Positions 12,552-26,362 are shown, numbered from the stretch's first letter. The stretch is DNA of 64,000 nucleotides from Acanthochlamys bracteata (GCA_019914995.1 CM034129.1:6771725-6835724); one strand, 5' to 3'. Notes: generated by a model not told the origin, from the sequence alone. Numbers and translations are program-made.

Positions 12552-15500
12552 CACTACAACAAAAATTATTATTACAGACCAAATATTTTGATCGCTATTG
12601 AACAAAATCGATCGAAATTAGTAATAGCGATCAGAAAATATCGGTTTCTAAAAGTTGATCGCTGATAGCAATTGCAAACAAATTTTTTCAACAATCATTT
12701 ACGCAAAGCAACAACAACCAAGAAGAACTAGGCGCTATAGGTGACAACGATCAAATCAAACTGACGCTGTTAATGAAACATTAACTATCAAAAATTTATT
12801 GTTGCTACTTAAAATAGTAGCTACTAGGTTTGTGTTGGTCGCTACTACAGCTAGTAGCGATCAATAATAAGTTGGTCGTTACTATTCATTTTCTTTTATT
12901 TTTATTTTTTAAAATTTTTAAATATAAATTTATGAAAATACACAATACAATTGTACATATAAAAACTCAAAATACACAATAACATAATTATAAATATTCA
13001 CTAAATTGAATAAATTTTAAATATTATATACGGGTTAAATCTTTAAATACAAAATACATAATTATTTTGGTAATACAATTTTAATAACGGTCATTATTTT
13101 CAGCTTTCTACCAAATATGCTAAAGGTCGACACCGATCATGTATCTAAAACAAAAGAAAAACTTATGTTACTAAAAATCACAATACATAGCAAATTTGTA
13201 ATTATATATATTAAATAATTAAAAATGCAATACCGCATCTAACTCACTCGTTCTATCTCCAAATACATTTCTGTTTCGCTCTAATCGAGATAATCGTGTA
13301 TGCGTAGAATTCTCAGTATTTTGACGTTTTTTCTAAATTTTGACCTCTTAAGTTGTTATATAGTTAGACGTACCACAATATCACAAAAGGCCAGAGGAAA
13401 ATTATCTCTAACTTGCATAAGGTCAACACGATATTCTCTTATAATTTAATTAAGTGCATCCACCGTAAGCATCTTGAACATAAAATCCTATAAAAAACTC
13501 ACTTATTATAATTAGTACATCTATATGTATTAAACCATGTAATTCAATTGACATAAATTTTTGCAATAAGATATGATAATCATGACTTTTCAATCCAATC
13601 TTCTTATGATCATTTGTGTTCATACATCTACAAATATTAGTTGTGTACAAATCATGAAATTTAGCATTTGCTAAAAGTTCACAGAATTTTCTCTTTTTTC
13701 TTGCCTCAATATGTAGTATGCATATGGATTCACTGTTTTATTTCCTTTATAAATGAGATATAGTCTGGTTGTATGCCAATAGTCTCTAAATCCTCTCGAG
13801 CATTGAAATTATCCTTTGACTTAGCCTCGATATTCATTAAAGTCTTAAGAATACATTTCGTAATATTTTTTTTAATATGAATAACATTGACATTATGACG
13901 TATAAGTAAATGTCTCTAACAAGGTAATTTCTAAAATATACTTATTTTGCACAAATTTAAGTGTGCATCTGTCCGCTTTCTTTTCTTCATCGTGGGTAGG
14001 TTTTCAAATTTTGTTCATTTCATTGCTTCTAACTTAACAATATATCGTCTTCGTGCAAATCTAAAGCTGTCTTTTTCTCAAGCTTATTGCTGAACTTCTT
14101 ACTCTTCACTAGATGATAATTGAAAGATACAAGCGTCGGTGATTCTATAGTATATCTTATTCTTTATACTCTCCCACGATATATTTTTATTACAAATAGG
14201 ACAACTAAGCTTACCTTTCGTCACCCACTCTGAAAGATCTCCATATGTAGGAAAGTCACTTATGGTCCAAATATTATAGCACGCAAACTGAAGATATTCT
14301 GAGAAACTGCAGCATATATTTTAGCATATCTCTCCCATAAATTTTTCAACTCATCTATCAGTGGTGATAAAAACACATCTAATTCTTTATCAAACTAGAT
14401 AGGGCAGGAATCAATAATGACATTATGAAGAAAGGCTCTTTCATGAATCTCAACAGATGCAAATTGTATAGTGTAAATGTAACAATCTGCATGCCATATG
14501 GTTTATTCATATAGTTGAGCGGAGTGAAACTATACATAGACAAATCCAACTGCACATTTTGAGGATCTTTAGCAAACGAATAAAACTTCTCATCAAAATG
14601 CCTCCAAACTTTACTATCCATCGGATGCCTTAATAAATATATTTTCTTTTAAGGAATGGTCTTTTTTATGTCAATGCATATCCGATGCAATTGTTCTTGA
14701 CATAAATAACCTTTCCAGCTTTGGAGTCACTGGGGAGTAACATATACCTTCTAAGCAATTTTCTTATTTTTAACATTTGTGTGCTTCCAACTTGATTTGT
14801 TGCATTTTGAATATTTATCTAATTTGTCTAATTTATTTCTAAAAGGCACACAGTTATACTTGTTTATTTGTATAGGCTCTCAATCCTATCCTAAATCTCG
14901 TAATCTCGTTTTTGTCCCGTAATATGATGATGAAATTGTGTGACATTGGGGAGCAATATCATAAAATATTAATAAGATGTCATCGATCATCTTGTTGGTT
15001 GCTCGATTCATATTTTAGCGTTAAGTAACCTTACGATGAACGAAAGAAAGAAAGACCCACTATTTTCCAAGAACAATGGTCCTTTAATATCTCTTAATAG
15101 AGAATTGGACCTATCCAAGTTCATCATCATTCTCTATTGCTTAGTTAATATATTCCTTATAGCTGACATCAACGAACAAGCTTTTACTCACATCTTGTAT
15201 CAGCTCAAACAACAGATCATCCTTATATCACTCTTTATTTCATTTATCGGAACCACATTCGTTTCTCCATTCTTACCCAACGATTTATAGTGGAGCATCT
15301 CTTGTTAAATATCCTCCCATAATTTTTTTTGTCATTAAATGTAATTCAACTTCTCACGTTTGTCAATACACATTTAAACAAAAATTAAATGGACATTGAA
15401 TTCGCTCCATATCCTCCATATTTTCACGAGCAAATATCATAGATTATTTAACTCCACCAATATATTCTTTACTCAATTATCATCCAACTCTCATCCATTC

Positions 15501-16810
15501 CTACAACGAAGTATATCAATAGAAATGCTTTGTTGATTTATTCATTTAAAAATTATTTTTTCAAAATTAATAAAACATTAACCTATATACTATCTTATAT
15601 AATTTCTTATTTTTTATTAAGAAACTAAATTATTTATTATGACAAGTATATATACATTTTTCTCAAATAGTTTGTCCAAGATGAATAAAACATTAATATT
15701 AGTTATAATTTTATAAAATTTGATAATTAGTTATCATAATTTTAAAATTAAGCTTTAATGTTAATCGTGATCTCAATCAAGAAGCTTAATAATACAATTA
15801 CAAGAACCAATAATGCACAAATTAAGAAAGTCTAATTTTCATAAAGTTTTACAAAAATATCTTAACTGGTGGTGGTGGCGTCGGAACATGGCAATAAGGT
15901 GGTAGGTGGTGGAAGTGAGCAGCATAAAAGCAGCGGCGACAGCGAGCGCTGCAAGATTGACGGCAGCGTGCGGTATGCAGGGAAGTAATGGGAGGGTGGT
16001 GTTAAACGAAAGAAAGATAGATCGATCGCTATTGTATTCCACGTAATAGTGGTCAGAAAAATCATCTGGTCGCTATTACTTAAATATTAGTGACCAAATT
16101 TAAATTTATCCCTAATATTTTAAGAAATAAAAATTTTAAATTAATTAATAAGATTTTACTTATAAAATTTAAATCGTTAAATGTGATTTATATTTTAAAT
16201 ATATCATATTGGCAAAATTTTATATCATATTGATGATCTTTTGTGATGTATCACAATAAGTAATTAATGACCTATACGATTTAACAATTTATAGATTAAA
16301 TCGTAGCACCAAAATATATTCAAATATGATGAAGTTTTTTACGAACACTAATATGCCACCTTAGTAAGCTTAATATTTGTACTCTTACTGTATACTAATT
16401 ATATAAACTATATCATATTATAATTTCAAATAGAGTACATAAACTATTACATACATTATATACGACAACATTAATATTTACACAAAATTTTATCGCATTT
16501 GGATATAGTTTAGTGCTATGATTTAATCATACAAATTGTTAGATTCTATATGCCCATTAATTATTTATTATAATGGAGTATAAAACATCATCCAAATAAT
16601 TTATAATTTTGCCAATATGATATACAAAAAATATAAATCATGTTTATATACTATTAAATAAATTTTTGTTAATTATTTTGAAATTTTATTTTATAAGGTA
16701 GGGCCAATGTAACAATAACGACTATGAACTAATTAGGTCACTACTACTCTTAAAGAAAGAGTGACCAAAGAGGATATCTGGTCTCTACTAATAGGGACCA
16801 ACTAAATTTT
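12552..16810 (-). mobile_element. Decayed CACTA (En/Spm) DNA transposon
   Basis: The left border is CACTACAACAAAAATTATTA at 12,552, a standard plant CACTA terminus. Next to it are subterminal words such as GGTCGCTACTAC and TAGCGATCAATA (12,600-12,880), which return in related form near 16,030-16,090 (GGTCGCTATTACTTAAATATT) and 16,735-16,810. The interior carries a minus-strand transposase ruin (13,440-14,650), so the transposon's own 5' end faces right. I cannot find the matching CACTA terminus on the right, so the right border is approximate. It may be truncated or overgrown by the foldback repeat at 16,073-17,020. Confidence 0.75.
13440..14650 (-). pseudogene. CACTA transposase (Transposase_21/TNP2-type) pseudogene
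   Basis: The minus strand holds recognisable pieces of the TNP2-like transposase in the right order. First comes MDSKVWRHFDEKFYSFAKDP with NMNKPYG-type text (14,621-14,379), where intact relatives read roughly 'DGKAWKHFD..FPEFAKDPRNVRLGL'. Then FDKELDVFLSPLIDELKNLW (about 14,395-14,330), the usual 'DVFLRPLIDELKELW' segment. Last are the C-terminal pieces around REFCELLANAKFHD and GLKSHDYHILLQKFM (about 13,690-13,450), matching 'GLKSHDCHVLLQRLLP'. Stops and frame changes separate these blocks, so no functional enzyme is made. The N-terminal part is missing or unrecognisable. It would have bound the terminal repeats and catalysed cut-and-paste transposition. Confidence 0.8.
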
Positions 16811-17020
16811 GGTCCTTATTAGTTAAAAAATAAAAAATTTAAATTATTTTAAAAAATTATTTAATAAAATCTAAACGGTTGAATGTGATTTATATTTTTC
16901 ATATATTTTTTGGCAAATTTTTAAATCATTTGGATGATATTTTCTGCTCCATCAAAATAGATAATCGATTGACGTATACAATTTAACAATTTATAAGCAT
17001 AAATCAGAGCATTAACTTAA
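16073..17020. repeat. Foldback repeat: two inverted arms plus a third direct arm
   Basis: The arm at 16,073-16,410 (through AATGTGATTTATATTTTAAA and TTTAACAATTTATAGATTAA) recurs in reverse complement at about 16,425-16,735. A third copy in the first orientation lies at about 16,795-17,020 (AATGTGATTTATATTTTTCA, TTTAACAATTTATAAGCATA). Arm ends carry GGTCACTA or TAGTGACC words like the CACTA subterminal repeats next door. This fits a foldback MITE or rearranged CACTA ends. No coding capacity is seen. Confidence 0.65.
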
Positions 17021-17099
17021 ATCTAAATTTGATAAATTCTTATATGAATAATAATATTGTAATATTGATTCAAAAAATTTTATATGAATAATAAATCGT

Positions 17100-17960
17100 T
17101 AGGAAATCAGTGTTAGTTAAGTTCAATTTTGATTCACAAATAAGATAAAATCACTTATGCTTATTTATTCGAAGGCACTAACTATCAATATTGAAGGTAA
17201 TCCAACACAACCTGATGAGTCAATCGTTTGCTTTCTAATTTTAAATGTCTAGGAGGATGTGTTCTTTGGGAAAGCATTTGTTTCCTTATTGAAATGAATC
17301 TTGGGATGAAGTTAAATATTCAGATAAAGTTGAAGTAATAATTTGTACACTGTACTCTTAAATATTAATCATTATAAAATCTCGATGTAGATTTATCGAG
17401 GCTTTGATTTGATCACTCTAATTCTTCTCAAATCAATTTCAATAGGAACATGTGGTCGCACAAGTTTAATTTTGATAAGAGAATAGGAAAAAAATACTAC
17501 ATTTATATATTTGAAATTACCAATTATTAGAGTTGAGATTAAACTATTCACAATCAATATTATGAATTAATCCAATTGTTGGCTTTTACTTCTAAAAGCC
17601 TCTAGAGGACTTCTGGAAAAATTGATTCCCTAGTAAGTGAATTATGAGATTAGAATTCGAACATGTTTGCATAAAAAATGGTTTATATATGTTGTTTTTT
17701 AAGTTTAATCATTACATAGATCTTGATTTCGGTTTGTTGAGCCGTGAGTTTTAGTGTCTACTTTTTTGTAATGTAAAGATAGAAATATATAGTTGGTTAA
17801 GTTAAATTTTGAAAGTAAAGATAAGGATGTAATTTCATTTGTGTATTGATATTTAAATTAATCTAGTTCTAACCAGTATTGCAGATTATCTAACAGTTAG
17901 CTTCGATTTTTTTAAAATCTTGAGAGGATGTGTTCTTTTGGAAGAATTTGATTCTCAAGT
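17100..17960 (+). repeat. Three degenerate tandem copies of about 320-370 bases
   Basis: Similar text occurs three times. It begins with TAAGTT(C/A)AATTTTGA-type words. It then reaches a signature of TTTGCTTTCTAATTTT with GAGGATGTGTTCTTTGGGAA (about 17,228-17,275), TTGGCTTTTACTTCTAAAAG with GAGGACTTCTGGAA (about 17,580-17,615), and GAGGATGTGTTCTTTTGGAA (about 17,923-17,942). The copies are strongly diverged. No open frame is kept across them and I cannot assign a family. Confidence 0.5.
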
Positions 17961-18895
17961 GTAAACAAAGGATAATTAATGCAACCTTGTACTGAGAGAA
18001 AGATATTGAAACCTTATTACGTTTCTTCATGTTTCTCATAAGACTATTTCATAAAAATAATTGCTGCATTAAAAAACAAAGGTAAAGAGAGATGTATTCT
18101 CTTAATCATATTCGTATATCATTTCAAGAAAAGATACTATACTTTTGTCGATGGATAAAAAGAACATAAAGGAGAGAATTCCATCAAACTAAAGAATAAA
18201 TGACATAGCAATATAAGTTCAACAAAAATTAATTAAAAGTTATGTATCTATCCTTCTATAGAAATATAACATTTTTTATAGTAAATATTCTTTTGTATAA
18301 AACAATACTTTGCCATTAAGTATACATGGTAATATGAGTTTAGCAGTGACTTTGAGAGTTTTAAAAAACATTATTACTTGATTACTTTGATACGTTCAAT
18401 TTAAATTCAGTAGCTTAAATTAAAGTTATCTTTCCAATTTATAGCCTTGCTCGCAACAAATATTGAGATCCTTGATCTGGAATTGTTATAAAGATGGGAT
18501 CAAAAAATTTTCAAATTGGATAAGCATGGACGAGGATAAGGATTGGAATGCAATCATGCCCTATTGTCATTTTTAAGTCTATCATGTTATTCTAATTTTA
18601 AGTCTCATGACATATATGGGATCACTTATAAGTGTTCATATCATCATTTTCAGCTTTTCACTTTCAAAGGAATTTTACACAGTACTCTATTTTTTTTTTT
18701 TAAGTTAGAAGTTAAATTGTACATCATAGACTCATAAATATGTATAATAATAATTATTCTTTCAAACTAAAAATGCAAGTTCGTTTTTTAAAAAATCTCA
18801 CCAGTTTCTTTCTACTAAAATCACTTTAACTTGAGCAATCCCAAATAACACTTCAGTGTCTTACTCCGAATATGGATCAAAGAGTACCCTAACGG
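17961..18895. other. Intergenic sequence, nothing recognised
   Basis: AT-rich sequence without a recognisable gene, RNA or mobile element. A T-tract at about 18,688-18,702 and short compositional open frames are all that is visible. Confidence 0.5.
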
Positions 18896-21800
18896 TGTGT
18901 TGGATGAAGGGTTTATAAGCAGGAAGAAGTAGAAGAGAAAGAAAGGATATGAAAGGAAGAAGAAAATTTTGATGGTGGATAAATTAGTAAAAGAAAAAAA
19001 TGTAAGAGTAAATTGTGTTTGAATTAGAAGAATAATGGAAAAGAAATTGTGAGTAAAAAAATAGAAATGCCATTTTCTTATTTATATATTTTTTATAATA
19101 ATCATATTTACTACTTATTTGTAAATATTTTGATCTCAAAAGTTCACATAAAATTGATCTTATTTTTTAATTATTAAATAAGTGCATGCTTTTATAGTTG
19201 TTTATCAAAACCTAATTCTTTTATTTACTTGGTGCATATGATAATAGGAGCATGTTGAAACTACAACATGCAATAAATATTGATCATCACAGTACAAAGG
19301 GAAAAACAAGTTTAGAAAAGCATTAGATTTATTGAATATAGTATGCTCCAAAGCATCTCGCAAAAATTTTGTTGTCAAAAATACCATTTACAAGTCTGAA
19401 ACCCATAACATTTTACAGGCATATAACCATCAAGGTCCCTTTGCCATGATAGTAGAACTCCAAGGAGTCCCCTAGTTGACAGCCTTGCATCAGCCAAACC
19501 AATGCCGTCTTTATGTTGTGCTTAGTCGATATCTTATACAGATCAGATTGATCTTCTGCAAATCACTTCCAAAAGGACCTATGTCAAAAGCTGGTATTGA
19601 AATTAATGGATGTGCGAGTCACGATAGTGTAAAAAAAGTTTTAGTCATGTCAAGAGACTATGACCATTGGTGTTTTATGGGCAAATTTCATCATTATTGT
19701 AAGAAATATATATGTCATGAATCGTGATTATGTGATCACTTGAATATTGAACATCATTAAGCTTTAGTTATACATTTCATTATAACGAAAAGCACTCAAA
19801 TCATTGCATCTAATCTAAAACAAAATGATCTCAAAAATCTCAATTTTAAGCACAAAAGTTCGATTTTGATTACCCGTGAGCATGATTCAAGGAACTTGAA
19901 TCAATTGATAAGAAGGAACTTCAGAACTTGGCATCATTAACACAACCATTGAGCTCTTGCTAGGTCCCTCTTTAATGTTATTCCTTTCGTACAGTTTAGA
20001 ATTTTATTTTTTAGCATGCAATACAACCACAATCTAATATTATGATTTTTTCCTCTTTTTGTAGGTACGAAGAATGGAATAGAAAACACAATCGTAGGAA
20101 CTTAGAATACCTTGCTGCGTGAGGTCTCATTGCGTAGGAACTCAAACAATCTTTTTGCAGTCACTAGAAGCTAGAAAGATGTTGCAGCATTCAAAATAAT
20201 TCGTTTTGGCTTTCCTGAATCATCGACGCTCTTCCTTGATGTAACCCGAAGGTGGTCGCTATCACCTAACACCATTGACCAGTTGCATGCAAGCGATGAA
20301 GTCACACCATCGCAGAAGCTCCTCACTATCCTCTGTGCCAGTTTCAGCATGCTTTTCCATCCATTCTACAACGTCACCATCTTGAAAAATTGAAAATCAA
20401 GCAATGATCGATGAACAACACCTACGCATGTCAATTTTAGCATATTGTAAATCACACTACAATATATATAATCTGAAAATCATACATCCTATTGACAAGC
20501 ACTATGCAAAAGACTGAAAAGGCCATAAATTTAATGCAACATTTAAATCGGACCAACGAAGCAGAGCAATCCAAGATCCATGTTGTTTGAATAATAGACT
20601 AGATAACAAAATCCATTAAAAACTTGGTTTCTTCAAAAAATTCAAAAAAGATCTTTCAACTATATGCAAATAAAATAACCAGGCAAATACAAATAATAAG
20701 TTATTAAGAGTTCTTCTCAGTCTTGCAGTAGTAGCAACAGCTTGTTAGAAGCAACAAATAACAACACCAACAATAATTGTAACAAATAACAAATAAAAAG
20801 TTGTTAATTAACAACAACAACACCAACACCAATTATAGCACATAGCAGCACAGCAACAACAATCCAACATCAACAACCACAACATCAACAAAAAAATAAA
20901 AAAGAGTGAAGTAGTGATTGTCGCGTATATCATAACATCAACAACAACAGCACCAATCCAAATACAGTAGTAAGTGAAAAGTGCATAATATTACATTCAA
21001 GTTCAAAAAATGCGAGAGGTGATAGGGTTAAATATTCACGTGCAATTAAGCTTTTCTTATTGATGTTTTCCTATGCTTAAAAAATATTAGGGAAAGGTTT
21101 TAATCTACAAAGAAAAACTCATGCTTTATTATATTTTTCTACAAAGGTATAAGGATTGCAATACCTTCTTCAAAGAAAACTCAAGCTATATCAAAATTAT
21201 AAGGATTGCAATACCTTCTACAAAGGTATCCAACCATATAAAAGTTTCCAAAAACTCATTCTCAACCATTACAAACAGCAAAGAACTGCAATATCACGCA
21301 ATCATAAACTGAACAACAACAATTATTAAATCAACAAATGAATCAATCAAAGCACAAAAATTTTCAGAAAAATAAAATAAAAAAGTGAAAAAATAGTCAC
21401 TATTTCAACTCTAATCGAATCCATGCAACTAACCTACAATCAATTCTTCGAAATGTTAAGAAAGTGCAACAGATCGAGAGAGAATTTTACCTCGTTAGAA
21501 GGATCGGACGCTTGACAACAACTAATTATTAAATCAACAAATGAATAAAGCAAAGCATACAAAATTTTTAGAAAAACAAACAAAAAAAATGATTAAACAG
21601 TCAACATTTCAACTCTAATCGAATCCATGCAACAAATCTACAATCAGTTCTTCAAAATGCTAAGAAAGTGCGATAAATCGAGAGTGAAATTTACCTCTCC
21701 AAAGAGATCGGACGCCGGATATTGTACGTGCCTCGATGAACTTGTAGATAGCGAGAGGGAGCGAGCGTGGAGAACAGACACATAGCTATCTATACCGATC

Positions 21801-22073
21801 TACCGTAGAGGAGACTGATCGCCGACGGACGAGAGCGAGAGCTAGTGTGGAGAGTGCGGGAGCGAGCGCAGAGAAGAGGCGCAGGCAGGATTGAGAAAAG
21901 TGCGAGCGTTTCGTCTCCTATTACACTCCGATTTAGGGTTTACACATACATAGTACTTCCGCCTCCCCCCATTTCCACTTCTCCAGTCAAGAGTATATTG
22001 CAACCCAAACACAACTCAGAGGAGAATTGCTTCTCCTTTATTTCCTTTATAAACATCCTATCCAAACACACCA
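18896..22073. mobile_element. Candidate non-autonomous DNA transposon with imperfect inverted ends
   Basis: The left end GGTGTGTTGGATGAAGGGTT and the right end, read in reverse complement, GGTGTGTTTGGATAGGATGT, agree well and both continue into GTTTATAA. Similarity may extend a few bases outward (TACCCTAAC against TACTCTATG). I find no convincing target-site duplication, so the superfamily (hAT, Mutator or Harbinger) is open. The interior is CAA-rich near 20,740-20,960, has a tandem duplication near 21,316-21,725, and has a GC-richer right part at 21,700-22,000 that looks promoter-like. No transposase is recognisable. Confidence 0.45.
21316..21725 (+). repeat. Tandem duplication of about 205 bases
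   Basis: The block with CAACTCTAATCGAATCCATG, CTACAATCA, AAGAAAGTGC and GATCGGACGC occurs at about 21,316-21,520 and again at about 21,524-21,725. The copies differ at perhaps one base in eight. It lies inside the candidate transposon. Confidence 0.7.
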
Positions 22074-22079
22074 TAGAGT

Positions 22080-22410
22080 AAAGGAGAGTAAGAAATGGTT
22101 ACTCTTTTTTACTCTTATTTGGCAACTTTTCATAAAAGTAATGAAGAATAAAATTTTTTTTCATTACTCTTATATGGAGAGTAATCTGTCACACTCCAAT
22201 ATGAGTGTAATCGAAAGTAAGTAATTTAGAGCTGCGGATTCTTTTATATCCCTATTAAGTTAAATAATTATGACATGTATATATATTTCTATCCTTTCTT
22301 ATGCCTACCTTTATATGGGTATCACTTCTTCCCATTACTTTTATATGAGGAATAATCAGTTACAACCCAATGTGGTGTGTAACTAAAAGTAAAAGTAATT
22401 TTGTTACTAT
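22080..22410 (+). repeat. Two related copies of about 150-175 bases
   Basis: TACTCTTATATGGAGAGTAA followed by CCAATATGAGTGTAATCGAA (about 22,165-22,215) is echoed by TACTTTTATATGAGGAATAA followed by CCCAATGTGGTGTGTAACTA (about 22,336-22,387). Both copies are followed by AAAGTAA words. It could be an old MITE duplicated in tandem. No gene is present. Confidence 0.45.
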
Positions 22411-23745
22411 TAAATATTTGAAGTTTCTATCTTATCCACATTATTGCATTATATTTACTCCCTGAATTTATTTTCTCTCGCGTGAGCTTTGCATACGTAG
22501 ATGTGAAAGAAACCCACCATGGTGATGGCGACTTCGCACACCAAGTTCAAGCTCACGCATCAATGATCTTCTCCAAACTTGAAGTTCACGCCGACAATGG
22601 CTTTCTGTCTATGACGATAATCTTCATCAAGAAAAACAATGCTTCTTCAACTCCTTAATATCCATGTCCATGTTGAGCGATAGCTCGCCGCCTGCATCTT
22701 GTTGTTTATAGAGAAAAGATTGGATGAGCTTTGAAGGTTGGTCTTCAGTGAGCTATTGAGCATTGCTTGTATGGCTTTTGAAGCTGAAGTTTGGCTCGCC
22801 ATTGATTGTCGGAGAGTTGGTGTTTTATGTTATCGACTCTAACCACAATTTTATGAGGCAGTTATTGTTATTATTATTTTCGTTATTGCTGGAGAGCATT
22901 AGTTGTAGCTACTTGTGGTTGTTTGATAATGGCAATGGAGAAGCTTCAAGTTCAAGCTCACTCTGCTTGGTTTTCTTCCGTTGTTTTTTTCCTTTTTATA
23001 TTCCTTCTTTTGTCTTCGCAACTATGGATCTGACTTTATTGAAATTAGGATCATTGAATTCAGTATTACAATCATAGCATAAATAAAAAAATTAAGTTTA
23101 ATGTGATTATCAAGAAAGCTTATAATAATATTAACAATTCTGTGGTTTTTGTTGATGAGTTAGAATATAGTAAAACACCTATAGATAAGTGTAGAAAAAA
23201 TAGTCTAGATAATTTGGTTGAATTGGCTGTATTTTTTATAAGTATTTATTTTGACTAAAACACAAAAATACAAAAAATATTCAAATTTTTATAAAAATTA
23301 ATCTATTTATTTCTCAATTGCCAAGCAAAAATACTATTTATTCATCATTATATCTTATTAATATATCTAAATAAGATAAGAGTAAATTATTATTTTTATT
23401 CTTATCTTTTCCTAATACTTTCCTCTAATTTATTTTTTTTTCATATATATATTTTTATTATTTTTCTATCTAAACAAACACCGCTTTTTTATTTATTTAA
23501 AATTTTTATTATTAACCTGGTATTCGAACGAATAATAATGTTTTTTATCTCTATCTACAACAACCGAGAACTTGCGCCAGTTGCCGCATCGTAATATAAC
23601 GGGGCAAGAATTAGGCTAATCAAGGACTTGTTTTGGGCTTGGGCTGGAACAAGTACTAGCATGTTTATCCTTCCCCTTGCCTGCTAAGCCGAACCAAACT
23701 GCCTGCAATACATTTCTCTCTATAATATTGTGAGCGACAGCGGGG
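22411..23745. promoter_or_regulatory. Upstream region of the TRIC-like gene, promoter not resolved
   Basis: This is the intergenic DNA 5' of the start codon at 23,746. The distal part (22,500-23,060) is less AT-rich and holds an unremarkable open frame I cannot match to any family. The segment at 23,080-23,520 is very AT-rich. The last 170 bases before the ATG are again GC-richer and probably include the 5' untranslated leader. No single TATA box can be chosen with confidence. Confidence 0.35.
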
Positions 23746-26328
23746 ATGACGGAGGGAGTGTTGCTTGCGACGGCAGGAGGGAACTCCAGACCTACCCCGA
23801 GTCCTACCCAAAGCCCAAACCCTTTAGTTCAGCTACAGACTAGGTTGAAGGAAGTCGAAACCGGGATTCGTTCATGGCTCGCGCGGCAACCCATCGCTGT
23901 CGAGGCCGCCGCCGTCACTGTCGCCAGCTCAGCACAGGGAGCTGCGATCGGTGCTCTCATGGGAACATTTACTGCTGACCTTTCTTCTTCCCTCCCTCCC
24001 GTCGCTGATCCTAAAGCTGCTTCTTCACTGAAGCAGGCCCAGGTAAAAAATTATCAATACATCTTGGGAAATACGGGGAAAATTCACCAGAATGGTGTTA
24101 ATAGTTAGATGGAGGCTTAGTTATGTTTATGTGCTTGGCTTGCATGATCTCTGGTAGGCTTGCTAAATAATACTTCTCTGAGTAGCCTAAATTCTTTAGT
24201 GAATTTGCATAAGTAGTTTGTTTTCTGGCTGGTGGGGGGTTGGTATTGTGGAAACAACTACATTGCTACCTCAAGTTATTTTGTGTTAATACGAACTCAA
24301 TTAATTTCCCATTTTGAATTCAAACCTTTGCAAGCACTCTAAATTAAATATAAGTCTCTATGAGTAGTTAAGTAAGGTTGTCTCTTTGGACACGTGACCA
24401 CGTACAGCATAGCATTCATTTTGACTGGCGTCACATTCAGCAAGAAGAAATAGAAGATGATGCCTGTGCTATTTCAACATCAACTCTATACAACGGGATG
24501 TTGGTTTCCTCTGAGGTCTTTGTTATCGCAGGTTTCACCTTGCTTTCATGATACACCACCATATGAGAGGTGCAATAAGCAGCAATTGATATAATCCTTT
24601 GCAACCCAAAGCATGAGAATTGTTGTCTTTTCTGCATTTTAATAGAATCGGTTTTATCTCTACTTCATTACCCAACCTATTGATGTCTATCTTTCTTACG
24701 TCATTGTCTAGAATCCTTAGATTTCAACGAAGTCGATGGCAAATTATGCTGACCTATTACCCGACCTGTTAAGTACAATGTCATATACCTTTGATGCTAA
24801 GTAAATGCAAAGTTAGACATGCTATTGCAAGTGTAGAGATTTGGAATTTACACATGAGGATGAATCCAAATTATTGTGTATAGAATATGCATGCTAACAC
24901 AAAGACATGGAAATATATCTCTAACAAAATGCACATGGAAACTACATGCTCTCTTAGGACATTTTTGCTTCTCTTCGAGCTACAATGACACTAAGATCCT
25001 GATTTAGTTAACTCCTATGCTATTTGAACTCGTCGTCTTTTGGCGAGCATGAATATCGCAATTCGGGATACAATATTGGATCTATGTTAGACAAGGAATG
25101 CCATACGGGCTACCAGAGATGACTGGAGGTGAAGAGTCTCGTTTGAATATAATGTGGGTGGAAAAACGAACAGGGGCATACCGCAGATTTAGGAGGTAGA
25201 ATGACAGAGATGAAAAAATAATTTGTGTTTTACCAAAATTAGTCCTAAACTTAATACATATAGCAATAGGTCCCTAATTTCACATTTTATGAAAAAGACT
25301 CGTAAGTTGTAACTTTGTTTTAACTGGAATCCCATATCGTGCATTTGTGCAAATCAACACATACTTGTATTTGACATCCGTACTTGAGTCCAAATAACAT
25401 AGGTTAACTCTCAAGATGATTATAACTTTGGCATCTTCATTAAGGTTCCCACCAAAGTTATGTTCATGTTATACTCCAACTTATATAATGGATTGCGATA
25501 GCGAATTGACAATTGATGGCCTTGAGCTTCTATAAATATTCTTGCAATAGGAGAGATGATTTATCTCATTTCTAGATCTTCATATGAAAGCCAATTATGT
25601 GAGTTTGACTAATATAAGCATGTTATCGAGCAAGAATATCTTATGCTTCTTAATCAAATTATTTAATTTACTGTTGATAATGAAAAGAGTAATTTTTTTT
25701 ATATATGATAAAAACATGTGGTCATGCTTGTCCTTTCTGGATAGGTAGGATTGTAGGATTACTATTTTTGGCTACGCCATGGAGCATGGTGCAGTTGAGA
25801 AAGCCCATCAGCTTTTATGCTATTCACAGAATAGGTTCAAAGAGAGACTTCCACTTTAAATAGTTACTACCATTTAGCTTGATGGGAATTAGACTAGTCG
25901 TTTTAGATAGAACATAATGAAGTTTAAGGCATCGCTGTGAAAGATAATCTGGAAGAAGGCCATTGATTTGATTCATCTACTGCTAGTAGGCTTTAGCGCT
26001 CAGGTACCATAAGCTTTGATACATGGGATTGATAACCACTGCACTAGTAGTGAGGTGATTTGATTTCATGTATACAATATAATTTGTGCGTATAGGTAAA
26101 TGCAAGTTACAGACTAATTCAAGTCACGGAGGGTTTTAGCTGTAATATATCTAAATATTTTACTTCTAAGTCCTTGAAATACGCGAGAAGGTTTTAGTTT
26201 TAGTTATTAGGTGGGACTTGGCTTACTACAGCATGAACATCTTGGTTTGCGCTTGCATCAAGCAGCTTGGGCAAAAGATCTTTGTGTTCTTGCATCGTCT
26301 TCCTCAAGAGGAGAAGAGACACATTGCA

Positions 26329-26362
<34 letters not shown>

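Noticed and set aside
19476-19727. An open frame with QCRLYVVLSR, recalling the helicase end of Helitrons (LYVALSR)
   Set aside because: Only a few residues match and the surrounding helicase motifs are absent on both sides.
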